Below are positions 29,026 through 37,125 of a stretch of DNA of 64,000 bases, piece after piece. The translations under genes and the position numbers were made by a program. Within the stretch, counting starts at the first letter, position 1; each line of letters begins with the position of its first letter. The DNA is from Candidatus Anaerostipes excrementavium (GTDB lineage: Bacteria > Bacillota > Clostridia > Lachnospirales > Lachnospiraceae). The notes below the pieces were generated by a model, which searched no databases, was not told where the DNA came from, and saw only the letters and a list, made by a program, of their open reading frames with translations. The DNA is taken from contig DXEM01000015.1 in assembly GCA_019114985.1 (NCBI GenBank), positions 62,001 through 126,000 on the forward strand. Reading direction: 5' to 3'.

Positions 29026-29994
29026 ATGAATCCAGAAATACTCAATACGATGGTTAATACAGGACAGGCACTGATTACTTCTCCAGCGGTTCAGGGAGTT
29101 GTGTCATCACTTATTACAACTCTGTTTATTCGTAGAGGGGAGAAGATTAAAGTCCTGGAAGCATTAAAAGAAAAAGAATTTGAAAAGGTAATGGATGAAT
29201 TACTTCAAATGGGAAGACTTTCCTATGTTGAGTTGTATAAATGCCAGAATTTTTTAAAGATAGCAAAGCGAGCAGATGAAATGATAGCGTCTTATCAGGC
29301 GAATCGGCCGGAGGTTGAAATAGAGGAAACCTCACAAGAGGATACGTTTAGTTTTGATTGGCTGATGCGGTTTTTTGATGCTGTAGGCAATATCAGCAAT
29401 GAAGATTTGCAGCAGCTATGGGGGAAAGTCTTGGCAAATGAAATTGTGAAGTCAAAAGTATGTTCTCTGAGGACTTTGGATATGATCAGGAATATGTCAC
29501 CGAAAGAAGCAAATACTTTTTCCTTACTATGCAAGTATGTTATGCAGAGTGGAAATACATATTATATTGATTCTGCCGGATTTTTCTGTGAAGAAGATGG
29601 ACATGAAAAATGTCGGGATTTTATACAAAATAAAGGCTTATCTTATGAGGAGGATATTGTCCCGTTAGTAGAGGCTGGAGCACTTAGTCAGGATCATGAT
29701 TTGGCTCTATATATTTATCAGGATATAAATTTAGAAGTTCATAATGATAAAATATGTGGCATTGTTATGAGTTCGGATGATACGCCTAAGTTGTTTCGCA
29801 GAGATGCATATTTATTGACCGCCAGCGGAAAAGAATTGTTTACTATGATTCACAATAGCGGAGAAGTGGAAGCAGATGAAGAATATACGTTATTGTGCCT
29901 GAAAGATATGAAGAATGGTAATCCTGCATTTTATGTAGGTGCGTTCCGAATACAGCAAGGAGGAAGTAATATAGATCTTTTAGAAGAGGATTGA
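29026..29994 (+). CDS. DUF2806-like protein
   Basis: This 322-residue protein has a weakly hydrophobic N-terminus (LITSPAVQGVVSSLITTLFI), then a helical region and the core FDWLMRFFDAVGNISNEDLQ, LWGKVLANEI and SLRTLDMIRNMSPKEANTF, which fits the DUF2806 family. No catalytic motif is recognisable. Such proteins occur in variable chromosomal regions, sometimes near defence genes. It has its own extended -10 promoter and a weak G-rich ribosome site. The function is unknown. Confidence 0.7.
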   Translation: MNPEILNTMVNTGQALITSPAVQGVVSSLITTLFIRRGEKIKVLEALKEKEFEKVMDELLQMGRLSYVELYKCQNFLKIAKRADEMIASYQANRPEVEIEETSQEDTFSFDWLMRFFDAVGNISNEDLQQLWGKVLANEIVKSKVCSLRTLDMIRNMSPKEANTFSLLCKYVMQSGNTYYIDSAGFFCEEDGHEKCRDFIQNKGLSYEEDIVPLVEAGALSQDHDLALYIYQDINLEVHNDKICGIVMSSDDTPKLFRRDAYLLTASGKELFTMIHNSGEVEADEEYTLLCLKDMKNGNPAFYVGAFRIQQGGSNIDLLEED

Positions 29995-30482
29995 GAATGT
30001 GACAGGTAATAAAATGGAAAGGGCTTGGGATTGGGAGGATGTACCGCCATGATCCCATGTTTCTTAAGGACGTGGTAAAGGCCAGAGATAGAGCGGGAGT
30101 AGTCCCGCTCTCTGAGTTTGCCCCAGAGGACGACAGACCTGCGTGGGGATTGCGTCTGCGCATTTTTTGATCAATTTAGTCTTTTGTGGAGCATGCTGAT
30201 TAGGGTGATGGTAATGACTGGTAATTTAGAGGAAAAGCGGTAAAGGAAACTTTAAGAAAGATTGTTGATGGCAATAATGCTATCCCGCATAAAGCGAAAG
30301 CGGAGTTGGAAATGATAATAGAATTGGACAATAAGTATTTATATTGATGTCTCAGCAATGAATAAGGGCAATAAATGTGATATTTTACTCAATTCTATCT
30401 ATAATGCGTGTTGGAATTAAGAAAAATGATGTGATAATACAAGTTATATTTTGCGGGAAGGAGATTATTTACAAGCGATAAA
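29995..30482 (+). other. Non-coding gap with a hairpin and a small gene remnant
   Basis: GAGCGGG AGTAGT CCCGCTC (30091-30110) forms a hairpin without a T tract. At about 30237-30346 an open stretch reads VKETLRKIVDGNNAIPHKAK and then AELEMIIELDNKYLY before a stop; MTGNLEEK upstream is one base out of frame. It looks like a short gene broken by a frameshift. Its family was not recognised. Confidence 0.4.
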
Positions 30483-31658
30483 ATGGAAAATTTATTTAAT
30501 GAGAATATTATTTTTATTTTTTTCTTTGCAATGATTGCTATTTATAATTATTCTGATTTAAAAGAGTATCAGAGAATGACAATTATTTATATTAGTGTCT
30601 ACGCATTAACCGTTTTAAATATAATAGGAGTAAAATTAGCGGTATTATTACTGGTGATATCTTTATTTTGCTTTTTTGAAATTTTTACTTCCGATGAAAT
30701 GAAATTTAAAATTTTGATAAATCCAATATATAAAATAATAGATTTTTTATATATATCATTTTCGCAGTATGCTTTTGGAGGAATGTGTTGCTCTCTTCTA
30801 ATGCTAAGAATAAAATTACCAGAACCATTAAGTGAACAAGATGTAGTTTTTAAGATATTATCTTTTTTATTTATTGTATGGACATTAACGGTTGCACTGC
30901 AACAAAAATTTGTTATACATACTTTTGGAGAAATGTATAAAATATTTACATATTTTCCAATAAATAAAATTGAGTTTAATGAAAAGTTGGATGAAGCTTG
31001 TACTATATTAATTTCAATTGAAGATAAGATGTATTTTAAAAGAAAAGCATATACATTTCTTTCGCCAAGCTATATAATAGGTGTGTTAAAAAATAAGATT
31101 AGCACTCAACAAGGAAGTAGAAAAATTGTAAATGTTTTTTCAACAGGAAATCGCTTTATAAGAAACATCTTCGATGAGTCTAGAGGATATTCGACAATCC
31201 CAATGCAATTAGTCCGATCATTAGATATTAAAAGAGGATATAATTATAAGTATAGGAGAAAAATATTTGAAATTCTATATTCTAGAATATTTTTTAGAGG
31301 TATTGAAAGGATGTTGAACGAAGATCAAGTGGCTCAAAGAGAATACTTCAAAAAATATCTTTTGTATATATATTTTCACAAGGTGAATACATTTTTAGGG
31401 GATGCAACGTTTAGTAAGTTTTTAAATGCTTTTGATATGACGTATAATAAGAAAAATAATAAAGATATATATGATTGCACTAATGAAGGAATTTTTATTG
31501 CATGCATGGGATTAAGTAGGAGGGCTACTTATATTACAAAAGAGAATATTGATTATTATTTGCAAGGCATTGATAATGTTGAATTGGATTCAGATATTAT
31601 ATGTGGTATGGTGAAAAGGATGATGGATAAACCATATGAAGGAAATTACTTAAAATAA
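30483..31658 (+). CDS. Membrane protein with GT51 transglycosylase-like motifs
   Basis: This 391-residue protein has three or four hydrophobic segments in residues 1-145 and then a soluble domain whose motifs fall in the order and spacing of family 51 glycan polymerases: ISIEDKMYF (E180, motif 1), GYSTIPMQLVRSL (235-247, motif 2, compare GxSTIxQQ), YRRKIFEILYSR (257-268, E263, motif 3), then YLLYIYFHKVNTFLGDATFSKFLN (motif 4-like). No transpeptidase domain follows. The gene is very AT-rich compared with the core genes, a sign of transfer. A purine-rich AAGGAG lies unusually far (about 19 bases) before the ATG. It may be a free-standing lipid II polymerase or a diverged protein using that fold. 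Confidence 0.55.
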   Translation: MENLFNENIIFIFFFAMIAIYNYSDLKEYQRMTIIYISVYALTVLNIIGVKLAVLLLVISLFCFFEIFTSDEMKFKILINPIYKIIDFLYISFSQYAFGGMCCSLLMLRIKLPEPLSEQDVVFKILSFLFIVWTLTVALQQKFVIHTFGEMYKIFTYFPINKIEFNEKLDEACTILISIEDKMYFKRKAYTFLSPSYIIGVLKNKISTQQGSRKIVNVFSTGNRFIRNIFDESRGYSTIPMQLVRSLDIKRGYNYKYRRKIFEILYSRIFFRGIERMLNEDQVAQREYFKKYLLYIYFHKVNTFLGDATFSKFLNAFDMTYNKKNNKDIYDCTNEGIFIACMGLSRRATYITKENIDYYLQGIDNVELDSDIICGMVKRMMDKPYEGNYLK

Positions 31659-31715
31659 CAGGTTGAATATAATTACTGAAAATGTAGCAAATGATTAGAA
31701 AGCACAGAATGCAGG

Positions 31716-31940
31716 TTGAGTGAAAAAGTAAATTCTACATGTAAAAGTAAATTCCATATTGAAGACTAAATGCCATATTTCAATAGAATTTAGCAATAAA
31801 TGTGGAATTAAGTCTTACAAAATTGGTGGTAATTAGGTAAAAGAGTTCATTTATAGAAAAAACGTGTACCACAAATAGAGCGTAGTAAGATTGTTGTGTA
31901 AGACTAAATTCAGCATAGAGGTGGAATTTAGTATTTCATT
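31716..31940. repeat. Cluster of AAATTCYA-type repeats, possible IS ends
   Basis: Units such as AGTAAATTCTACAT, AGTAAATTCCATAT, GACTAAATGCCATAT and, in opposite orientation, TGTGGAATTAAGTC recur several times. GACTAAATTC (near 31903) faces GGAATTTAGT (near 31922). Repeated sites near an end are typical of IS21-like elements, so a deleted IS is possible. No transposase remains. The small ORF at 31891-32079 overlaps the repeats and is not credible as a gene. 31659-31715 shows nothing. Confidence 0.35.
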
Positions 31941-32101
31941 CAAGGCTATTATCCGCAGTTATAGAGTTGGTGTTATCAACAGCGATAACAAAATGATAAC
32001 ATTAGCTTATATAGGCAGGATAATATGTAATTATCAAATAATCAAAAGAACTACATACTCGACAGAGAATAATCATTAAACAAAATTGATTAGTATTTAC
32101 C

Positions 32102-32275
32102 GAGTTTGAATAGGACGTTTGTCATTTCGTACACCCCGATAGCGTGTTTTTCACAAAACTCGTTATCCTGTAAGAAACAAAAAAGACATACAAAATCAGA
32201 CCTTGAAGGAGAAATCCTTTGAGGTCTTTTTTTAACTAAATTCTGAAACAAAAGTTGTCACAACCCTTGGAAATA
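32102..32275 (+). repeat. Direct repeat copy 2 (guaA-end-like)
   Basis: Begins GAGTTTGAATAG, matching the guaA end GAATTTGAATAA, and continues collinearly with 27204-27375 through GTCATTTCG, CTCGTTATCCTGTA and the terminator (32198-32233). With copy 1 it brackets the accessory segment with the ISLre2, DUF2806 and GT51-like genes. 32276-32395 shows no other feature. Confidence 0.75.
32198..32233 (+). terminator. Terminator within repeat copy 2
   Basis: AGACCTTGAAGGA pairs with TCCTTTGAGGTCT and is followed by a run of T. Confidence 0.8.
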
Positions 32276-32395
32276 ACGGACTTTCTAGCTCTTGGTATCT
32301 GGCATGTCCTAGTTAGTGGAATTGAAAATGGTTATACTTTTGTATATAATTGAAAAGGAAAATCAGAATGAAAATTAGTTTATCGGAGGAGCGAC

Positions 32396-32872
32396 ATGAA
32401 GTATGTAAGGGCAACTTTTGATATGGTGAATGAGATTCAAAATATTTTACATACAACTATAAAAGCAATATATCCTGACTATTATCCAAAAGAAGTAGTG
32501 AATTTCTTTTGTGAACATCATAGTAAACAGCACATTTTAGAAGGAATAGCGTCTGGGAATATGGGAGTGTTGGTGTATAACGATTTGCTTGTCGGAACAG
32601 GCTGTTTTGAGGGCAATCATATTACAGGCGTATATGTGCTGCCCTCTTATCAAAAGCAAGGCTGCGGATCACATATTATGAATTGCTTGGAAAAGGAAAT
32701 TGCCGAAAAGTATGATATAGCTATTTTAGACTCTTCGCTTCCTGCAGCGAACTTATATGAGAATAGAGGTTACAAAAATGTGGGGCGCGGGGTTTTTGAA
32801 CTGGAAAATGATGTGCAATTGGTTTATGAGATTATGGAGAAGAAACTGAAAATAGATGAAAATACAGTTTGA
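32396..32872 (+). CDS. GNAT-family N-acetyltransferase
   Basis: This 158-residue protein has the GNAT acetyl-CoA motif: GVYVLPSYQKQGCGSHIMNC (motif A, Q/RxxGxG/A), and LYENRGYKNVGRG near the C-terminus. It would move an acetyl group to an amine; the substrate is unknown. GGAGGAGCGAC precedes the ATG. It stands alone in the accessory region. Confidence 0.9.
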   Translation: MKYVRATFDMVNEIQNILHTTIKAIYPDYYPKEVVNFFCEHHSKQHILEGIASGNMGVLVYNDLLVGTGCFEGNHITGVYVLPSYQKQGCGSHIMNCLEKEIAEKYDIAILDSSLPAANLYENRGYKNVGRGVFELENDVQLVYEIMEKKLKIDENTV

Positions 32873-33004
32873 TCTGATGGGGCATTGAAAAATGAAATGT
32901 AGAATAAGAAAATGGAAGTTATCTTAAGATTGAAAAGATATAAACTAACATTTGATATATGGTGTTGTTAATTTTATTATTTGATATTTTGAGGTTATAT
33001 TGAT

Positions 33005-33475
33005 ATGAATTATCAGATTAGAGAAATCAAAGAAAGTGAGTATCAAATATTGTCTGACTTTTTGTATGAAGCAATTTTTATCCCGGAGGGAACGGAAAAG
33101 CCATCAAAGTCTATCATTGAACAGCCAGAGCTGCAAGTATATGTTGCTGATTTTGGAAAGGAAGATGATTGGTGTTTGGCTGCGGAAATGAAAGAGAAGA
33201 TTATGGGTGCAGTATGGGTGCGTATTATGAATGATTACGGACATATTGATGACAAAACGCCTTCACTTGCCATATCGCTGTATGAGGAATACAGAAACTT
33301 AGGATTAGGTACGGCACTTATGAAAGAAATGCTGCAATTTCTGAAAAATAAGGGATATAAGCAGATATCTCTATCCGTACAGAAAGAAAATTTTGCGGTT
33401 GGTATGTATCGAAAGCTAGGCTTTAAAGTGGTAAGTGAAAATGACGAGGAATACATAATGGTTTGTCAATTGTAG
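33005..33475 (+). CDS. GNAT-family N-acetyltransferase
   Basis: This 156-residue protein has the GNAT motif A as SLYEEYRNLGLGTALMKEML and the C-terminal NFAVGMYRKLGFKVVSE. It is unlike the first acetyltransferase in its N-terminus. GAGGTTATATTG gives a modest ribosome site. Substrate unknown. Confidence 0.9.
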   Translation: MNYQIREIKESEYQILSDFLYEAIFIPEGTEKPSKSIIEQPELQVYVADFGKEDDWCLAAEMKEKIMGAVWVRIMNDYGHIDDKTPSLAISLYEEYRNLGLGTALMKEMLQFLKNKGYKQISLSVQKENFAVGMYRKLGFKVVSENDEEYIMVCQL

Positions 33476-33489
33476 CATGACAGAAAGAG

Positions 33490-33760
33490 ATGGTATATGA
33501 ATACGCTTCAGAAGCAGATGTTGCGTTAATTATGTTGAAATCTAAAAATAAGAAGTATATTTTAGGGATGGCTGCCATTAGACCGATTCTTGCTGTTGCT
33601 GTTACCAGGCAGGCTATTTCAAAATGGGAAAACTTGAAGATAAAAAATTCAAAATTACGATTCGAAGTATCGGATTTATTTTGTTTGCACTTTATTTCAG
33701 AACTTTAAAAAATCAAACTATAATGGTATCTTAAAAAGTGGCGCAAAGGTGACCGGTATA
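33490..33760 (+). pseudogene. Remnant of an XRE-type regulator region
   Basis: The reading frame contains VTRQAISKWENLK, the recognition-helix signature of Cro/CI-type helix-turn-helix regulators (normally VSRQAISKWE), but it lacks the first helix and is joined to unrelated sequence on both sides. It looks like a fragment of a broken gene. Confidence 0.45.
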
Positions 33761-33794
33761 TCAGACTAAGAATAGAAGGGAGAGATCCGTAGTT

Positions 33795-33929
33795 ATGGAT
33801 GTTAAAGATTATGAGCGTGATCGAGCAGAAAGAAAACTTCTAATAAAGCTGCAGGAGGCTGAGGAAGCAGTAAAAGATGGAGGAAGTTGGCTGGATTTAG
33901 AGGAATTGAAAGTACTTATGGGAGAATAG
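33795..33929 (+). CDS. Small antitoxin-like protein
   Basis: This 44-residue ORF reads MDVKDYERDRAERKLLIKLQ, then EAEEAVKDGG and SWLDLEELKVLMGE. It resembles the C-terminal, toxin-binding part of RelB/Phd-type antitoxins and is followed after one base by a RelE/ParE-like start. AAGGGAGAG lies upstream. It is short for an antitoxin and may itself be truncated. Confidence 0.5.
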   Translation: MDVKDYERDRAERKLLIKLQEAEEAVKDGGSWLDLEELKVLMGE

Positions 33930-33930
33930 G

Positions 33931-34017
33931 ATGTTAGAATTGCGAATTAATCCGATGGTTGCAAAAGATGTGAAAAGTATCCGAAATTATATTGCCGAAG
34001 ATAGAGAAGAATATTAA
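33931..34017 (+). pseudogene. Truncated RelE/ParE-type toxin
   Basis: The 28-residue ORF MLELRINPMVAKDVKSIRNY, then IAEDREEY and a stop, matches the N-terminus of RelE/ParE toxins, which are about 90-100 residues long. MFPAMYPDLVSG follows after the stop in the same frame. The toxin is broken and the pair is probably inactive. Confidence 0.6.
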
Positions 34018-34055
34018 GATGTTTCCGGCAATGTATCCGGATCTGGTATCAGGAT

Positions 34056-34138
34056 AAATTATGAAAAACAAAAAGATATACAAAACATCAGACCTTAAAG
34101 GAGTAGTCCTCTGAGGTTCTTTTATTAATCTGATAAAA
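34056..34138 (+). repeat. Partial third copy of the guaA-end repeat
   Basis: TATGAAAAACAAAAAGATA is followed by ACAAAA, CATCAGACCTTAAAGGAG and TCCTCTGAGGTTCTTTT, matching the terminator half of the repeats at 27204 and 32102 with more divergence. The hairpin (34090-34123) has lost some pairing. Confidence 0.6.
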
Positions 34139-34169
34139 ATTTATAATAAGCACATCATAAACGCATCAA

Positions 34170-34187
34170 AAACGCACGCGTGCGTTT
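34170..34187. promoter_or_regulatory. 18-bp perfect palindrome, possible operator
   Basis: AAACGCACGCGTGCGTTT is perfectly self-complementary. It lies just upstream of an extended -10 (TGTTAAAAT, 34212-34220) that could serve the gene at 34373. An earlier half-like ACGCATCAAAAACGCAC precedes it. Confidence 0.45.
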
Positions 34188-34372
34188 CAATATAACAAAA
34201 TACATGGTGTGTGTTAAAATATGTTTATAGAGATATTTATATGTGAGTGACATCAAGAACCAAAGAAGGAAAAGTATATCTTAGACAGTAAAGAACTGCA
34301 AATGGCATGTAAGCAGATATGCTGCCAGCTTGTTTGGTCTGTAAATTTTGATAAAAATGAAAGGTGAGATAT

Positions 34373-34711
34373 ATGATGAGTTATGGTGCAAATCGTCCGA
34401 ATGAAAAAGATTGGAAATTGTTTCGAAAGAAACTTCCGAAATGGCAGGAACAATATATAGATCAGATGAACAAAGAATATAAGGAAATTCTTGCACAGGA
34501 CAAAAAGCCATCGGATATTTTCTGGGAACTGGAAAACAGAATATGGCAGGACAAGAAAAAAACAGGAGTGATGATCAGGAAGAGGAATAGCAGATCAAAT
34601 ATGTGGATTCATATTATAGAATTATTGGAAGAAGGCGCCATTACACTGAATGATCTTTCGGATTTTAGTGAAGATCTTCAGGAGAAGGCGAGATGGGTGA
34701 TGAACCACTAG
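34373..34711 (+). CDS. Small hypothetical protein
   Basis: This 112-residue soluble, charged protein begins MMSYGANRPNEKDWKLFRKK and includes LPKWQEQYIDQM, FWELENRIWQDKKK and IELLEEGAITLNDLSDFS. I recognise no named domain; similar short helical proteins are common in gut clostridia. AAGGTGAG lies 6-9 bases before the ATGATG, so the start is 34373 or 34376. No partner is evident. Confidence 0.7.
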   Translation: MMSYGANRPNEKDWKLFRKKLPKWQEQYIDQMNKEYKEILAQDKKPSDIFWELENRIWQDKKKTGVMIRKRNSRSNMWIHIIELLEEGAITLNDLSDFSEDLQEKARWVMNH

Positions 34712-34736
34712 AATTTCTTTTTAAATTCTCACTTCC

Positions 34737-35426
34737 TCATTGTTTCATCATCCATTGGATGCCTTTTGCGCTTCGTTCTGCTGCGTCCTTAAAATGGTTT
34801 CCTGGATTCAGCACAAATGTGGTGTTAATCCCTTGTTTTTGATAAGATTTATAGATTTCTTCTGTGTTTTGCTGCACGGATTTTAAATAAGGATTCCGTG
34901 TTTTGGCTTCTTTATTGCCAAGAGATAAATAGATACAGTCTGGTGTTTGTTTGAACTCATGGGTATGGATATATTCAATGATTCCCGGGAACCACAAAGA
35001 GCCAGACATGCTTGCGATTCGGGTAAATGCCTCCGTTTGATACATAGCATAGACAGCGAATAAGCCTGCCAGAGAATATCCGGCGAGTCCTCGCCAGGCG
35101 GCGGAGCCTTTGATGTGGTTCTCTGTTTCCGGCAGAATTTTTTTGGTTAAGAGATTCAGATAATCATTGGCGCCGCCGGTGCAGGGGGTGTCACCTTTAA
35201 AAATAGGCGGGATATCCCAAGGAGACATATCATGATCCCAGTCAAGGTTGCTGATAGCAGCCAGAGTGAAATCATGGTTTTTTTCGGTCATATCAGAATT
35301 GTCTTTTAAGAGAGATAGTACCTGTTCTCCCTCCTCTGAAAATGTATTGAAATAAATGACAGGTCGGTTGGCATCTTTGCTGGGCCAAACCTGGATTTTT
35401 TTAGTTTCAATGGTAAATGAGATCAT
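34737..35426 (-). CDS. Alpha/beta-hydrolase esterase (esterase D/Fes-like)
   Basis: This 229-residue protein has the nucleophile elbow GYSLAGLFA, the strand LSLGNKEAKTRNP with a likely acidic residue, and LNPGNHFKD with the catalytic histidine. The layout matches the putative-esterase family of enterobactin esterase-like hydrolases. The ATG at 35426 has GGGGAGGAG nine bases upstream, better than the in-frame start at 35462. The substrate is unknown. It stands alone on the minus strand. Confidence 0.8.
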   Translation of the reverse strand: MISFTIETKKIQVWPSKDANRPVIYFNTFSEEGEQVLSLLKDNSDMTEKNHDFTLAAISNLDWDHDMSPWDIPPIFKGDTPCTGGANDYLNLLTKKILPETENHIKGSAAWRGLAGYSLAGLFAVYAMYQTEAFTRIASMSGSLWFPGIIEYIHTHEFKQTPDCIYLSLGNKEAKTRNPYLKSVQQNTEEIYKSYQKQGINTTFVLNPGNHFKDAAERSAKGIQWMMKQ

Positions 35427-35492
35427 CTTAATTCTCTCCTCCCCTAGAATTAATAATTTCAAAAATCCGCTCTTTTAATAAAAGTATACAAC

Positions 35493-35553
35493 GATTTTGA
35501 GTTTTTAGCATCAAAAAGGAGCAGAAGCTCCATAGATGATGTTTCATCTATTT
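35493..35553. repeat. 61-bp direct repeat, left copy
   Basis: GATTTTGAGTTTTTAGCATC to TTTCATCTATTT; 58 of 61 bases match 37270-37330. It contains a GGAGC/GCTCC hairpin and a TAGATGA/TCATCTA hairpin. It lies upstream of the esterase gene. Confidence 0.9.
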
Positions 35554-35580
35554 AGATTGTAGACAAAGCTGCAAGAGACA

Positions 35581-35676
35581 AGAAAAGGAAGTATAGTAAA
35601 AGAGATCACAGACTGATATATCCCATACATCTCTGGAAGTTTCTGCCTTTATAATTCCTACTGTAAATCTACGCCG
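35581..35676 (+). mobile_element. Solo right end of an ISLre2-type element
   Basis: GAAAAGGAAGTATAGTA to CTACGCCG matches the right end of the ISLre2 element (28793-28891) with few differences, including the terminal repeat CCTACTGTAAATCTACGC. No transposase accompanies it. The following gene is open in frame up to this edge but lacks its beginning. Confidence 0.8.
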
Positions 35677-35714
35677 CCATATGTGAAGCTATTTATGATA
35701 AGACAAGACCGCCG

Positions 35715-37115
35715 ATGTTTACGGATATCGAGGAAATTGACTATCAAGGTAACAAAATAATTGCAATATCTGTTGCATCGGACGGAAGCACATATGCCAC
35801 AACAGATGGCAGATGCTTGAGAAGGCTTGGTAAAAATTCAAAACCATACTATCCTGATGAGATGAGTCATATATATTCGACGTCACAGACCCCTGATTTT
35901 TCAAGTCAGATTATTGCGGAGAGTTCTGTAGATGATATCAATCTTATGGTAGTTTATAGTTTAAAAGAAAAACTTAAAATACGAGATGCAGATTCTACAT
36001 TGCCGGAATTAGATGATATAGCATTTTTAAGAGATCTTGGACTTATAACTGAAGATAGTGGACAAGTTAAACTCACCATAGCAGGACTGCTATTTGTAGG
36101 AAAAGATACCTCTATTAAAAGATTATTGCCACAGGCAGAAGTAATTTATCTGCATTACGACAAGGATAATTTAGAAGAGTATAATGCTCGACTGGATATG
36201 AAGCAACCCATTATTACAGTTCTAGATAGACTCACAGAAAAAGTACAAAACGATAATAAAATCCAAAATCTCCAGATAGGTTTATTTCGGCTTGAAATTG
36301 CCGATTTTTCAGAAAAGGTATTTCAGGAGGCTTTATTGAATGCACTTTCTCACAGAGATTATCAACAGCTTGGAGCGGTATATGTAAAACACTATCCTGA
36401 CAAAATTGTAATAGAAAACCCAGGTGGTTTTCCTGATGGAATTAGCGAAAAGAATATTATCACACATCCTTCTGTACCAAGAAACAAGCTGATAGCGGAA
36501 ACTTTACAGAGATTAAAATATGTTCAGAGAACAGGACAGGGTGTAGATATAATTTTCAGAGAGATGGTTTCGATGGGCAAACCATATCCGGTATACAGAG
36601 TATTTAATGACGCTGTGCAGCTTACGATAGCTAGTGTAACAGAGCATGCTGATTTTGTTAAATTCATTGTAAAAGAGCAGGATACAAAGCAAATTTTTCT
36701 TTCTCTTTCTGAATTGATGATTTTAAGATATGTAGTTGATAATAGGCAGATTAAATTGAATAAGGCACAGGAATTAACACAGATTTCTGAGGATGAAGTA
36801 AGAAAAAGCTTCGCAAATCTCATTAAATATGGATTATTGGAAACATCGGGGAAGAATTATATGTTGACGGCTCGTGTGTATGAGGCAGTAAAATCTGATG
36901 TAGAATATACGAGAGATAAAACTATTCAGTATATACGAGCAAAGGAAATGATTATAGAATACATCAAAAAGCATGGGTCAGTTAATAAGTCAACGGTGCA
37001 GGAAATGTGTGGATTTAGCGAACAACAGGCCAGACGAACATTAGAAAAAATGCAGAAGGAATACATTATAAAATTAGTTAATAGAGGCCGATATGCAAAG
37101 TACACATTAATTTAA
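35715..37115 (+). CDS. AlbA_2/Schlafen-type ATP-binding protein, 5'-truncated
   Basis: The 466 residues cover the later part of the AlbA_2 (Schlafen-like) domain, the RecG-like HATPase C-terminal module (FQEALLNALSHRDYQ, then VIENPGGFPDGI, RTGQGVDIIFREM) and a winged-helix end. The usual N-terminal 60-80 residues (acidic EFK-type start and the GGxIxIGV strand) are missing. The frame stays open upstream as CEAIYDKTRPP, which is family-like, until it meets the ISLre2 end at 35676, so the gene was cut by the IS. These proteins are usually transcription regulators or helicase-related; this copy is probably not functional. Confidence 0.75.
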   Translation: MFTDIEEIDYQGNKIIAISVASDGSTYATTDGRCLRRLGKNSKPYYPDEMSHIYSTSQTPDFSSQIIAESSVDDINLMVVYSLKEKLKIRDADSTLPELDDIAFLRDLGLITEDSGQVKLTIAGLLFVGKDTSIKRLLPQAEVIYLHYDKDNLEEYNARLDMKQPIITVLDRLTEKVQNDNKIQNLQIGLFRLEIADFSEKVFQEALLNALSHRDYQQLGAVYVKHYPDKIVIENPGGFPDGISEKNIITHPSVPRNKLIAETLQRLKYVQRTGQGVDIIFREMVSMGKPYPVYRVFNDAVQLTIASVTEHADFVKFIVKEQDTKQIFLSLSELMILRYVVDNRQIKLNKAQELTQISEDEVRKSFANLIKYGLLETSGKNYMLTARVYEAVKSDVEYTRDKTIQYIRAKEMIIEYIKKHGSVNKSTVQEMCGFSEQQARRTLEKMQKEYIIKLVNRGRYAKYTLI

Positions 37116-37125
37116 CTCGTTATTT

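Noticed and set aside
30483..31658. CDP-alcohol transferase or ABC permease reading of the membrane protein
   Set aside because: The post-membrane domain lacks those motifs, whereas the GT51-like set fits in order.
31891..32079. 62-residue ORF
   Set aside because: Overlaps the AAATTCYA repeat cluster, has no ribosome site and no recognisable domain.
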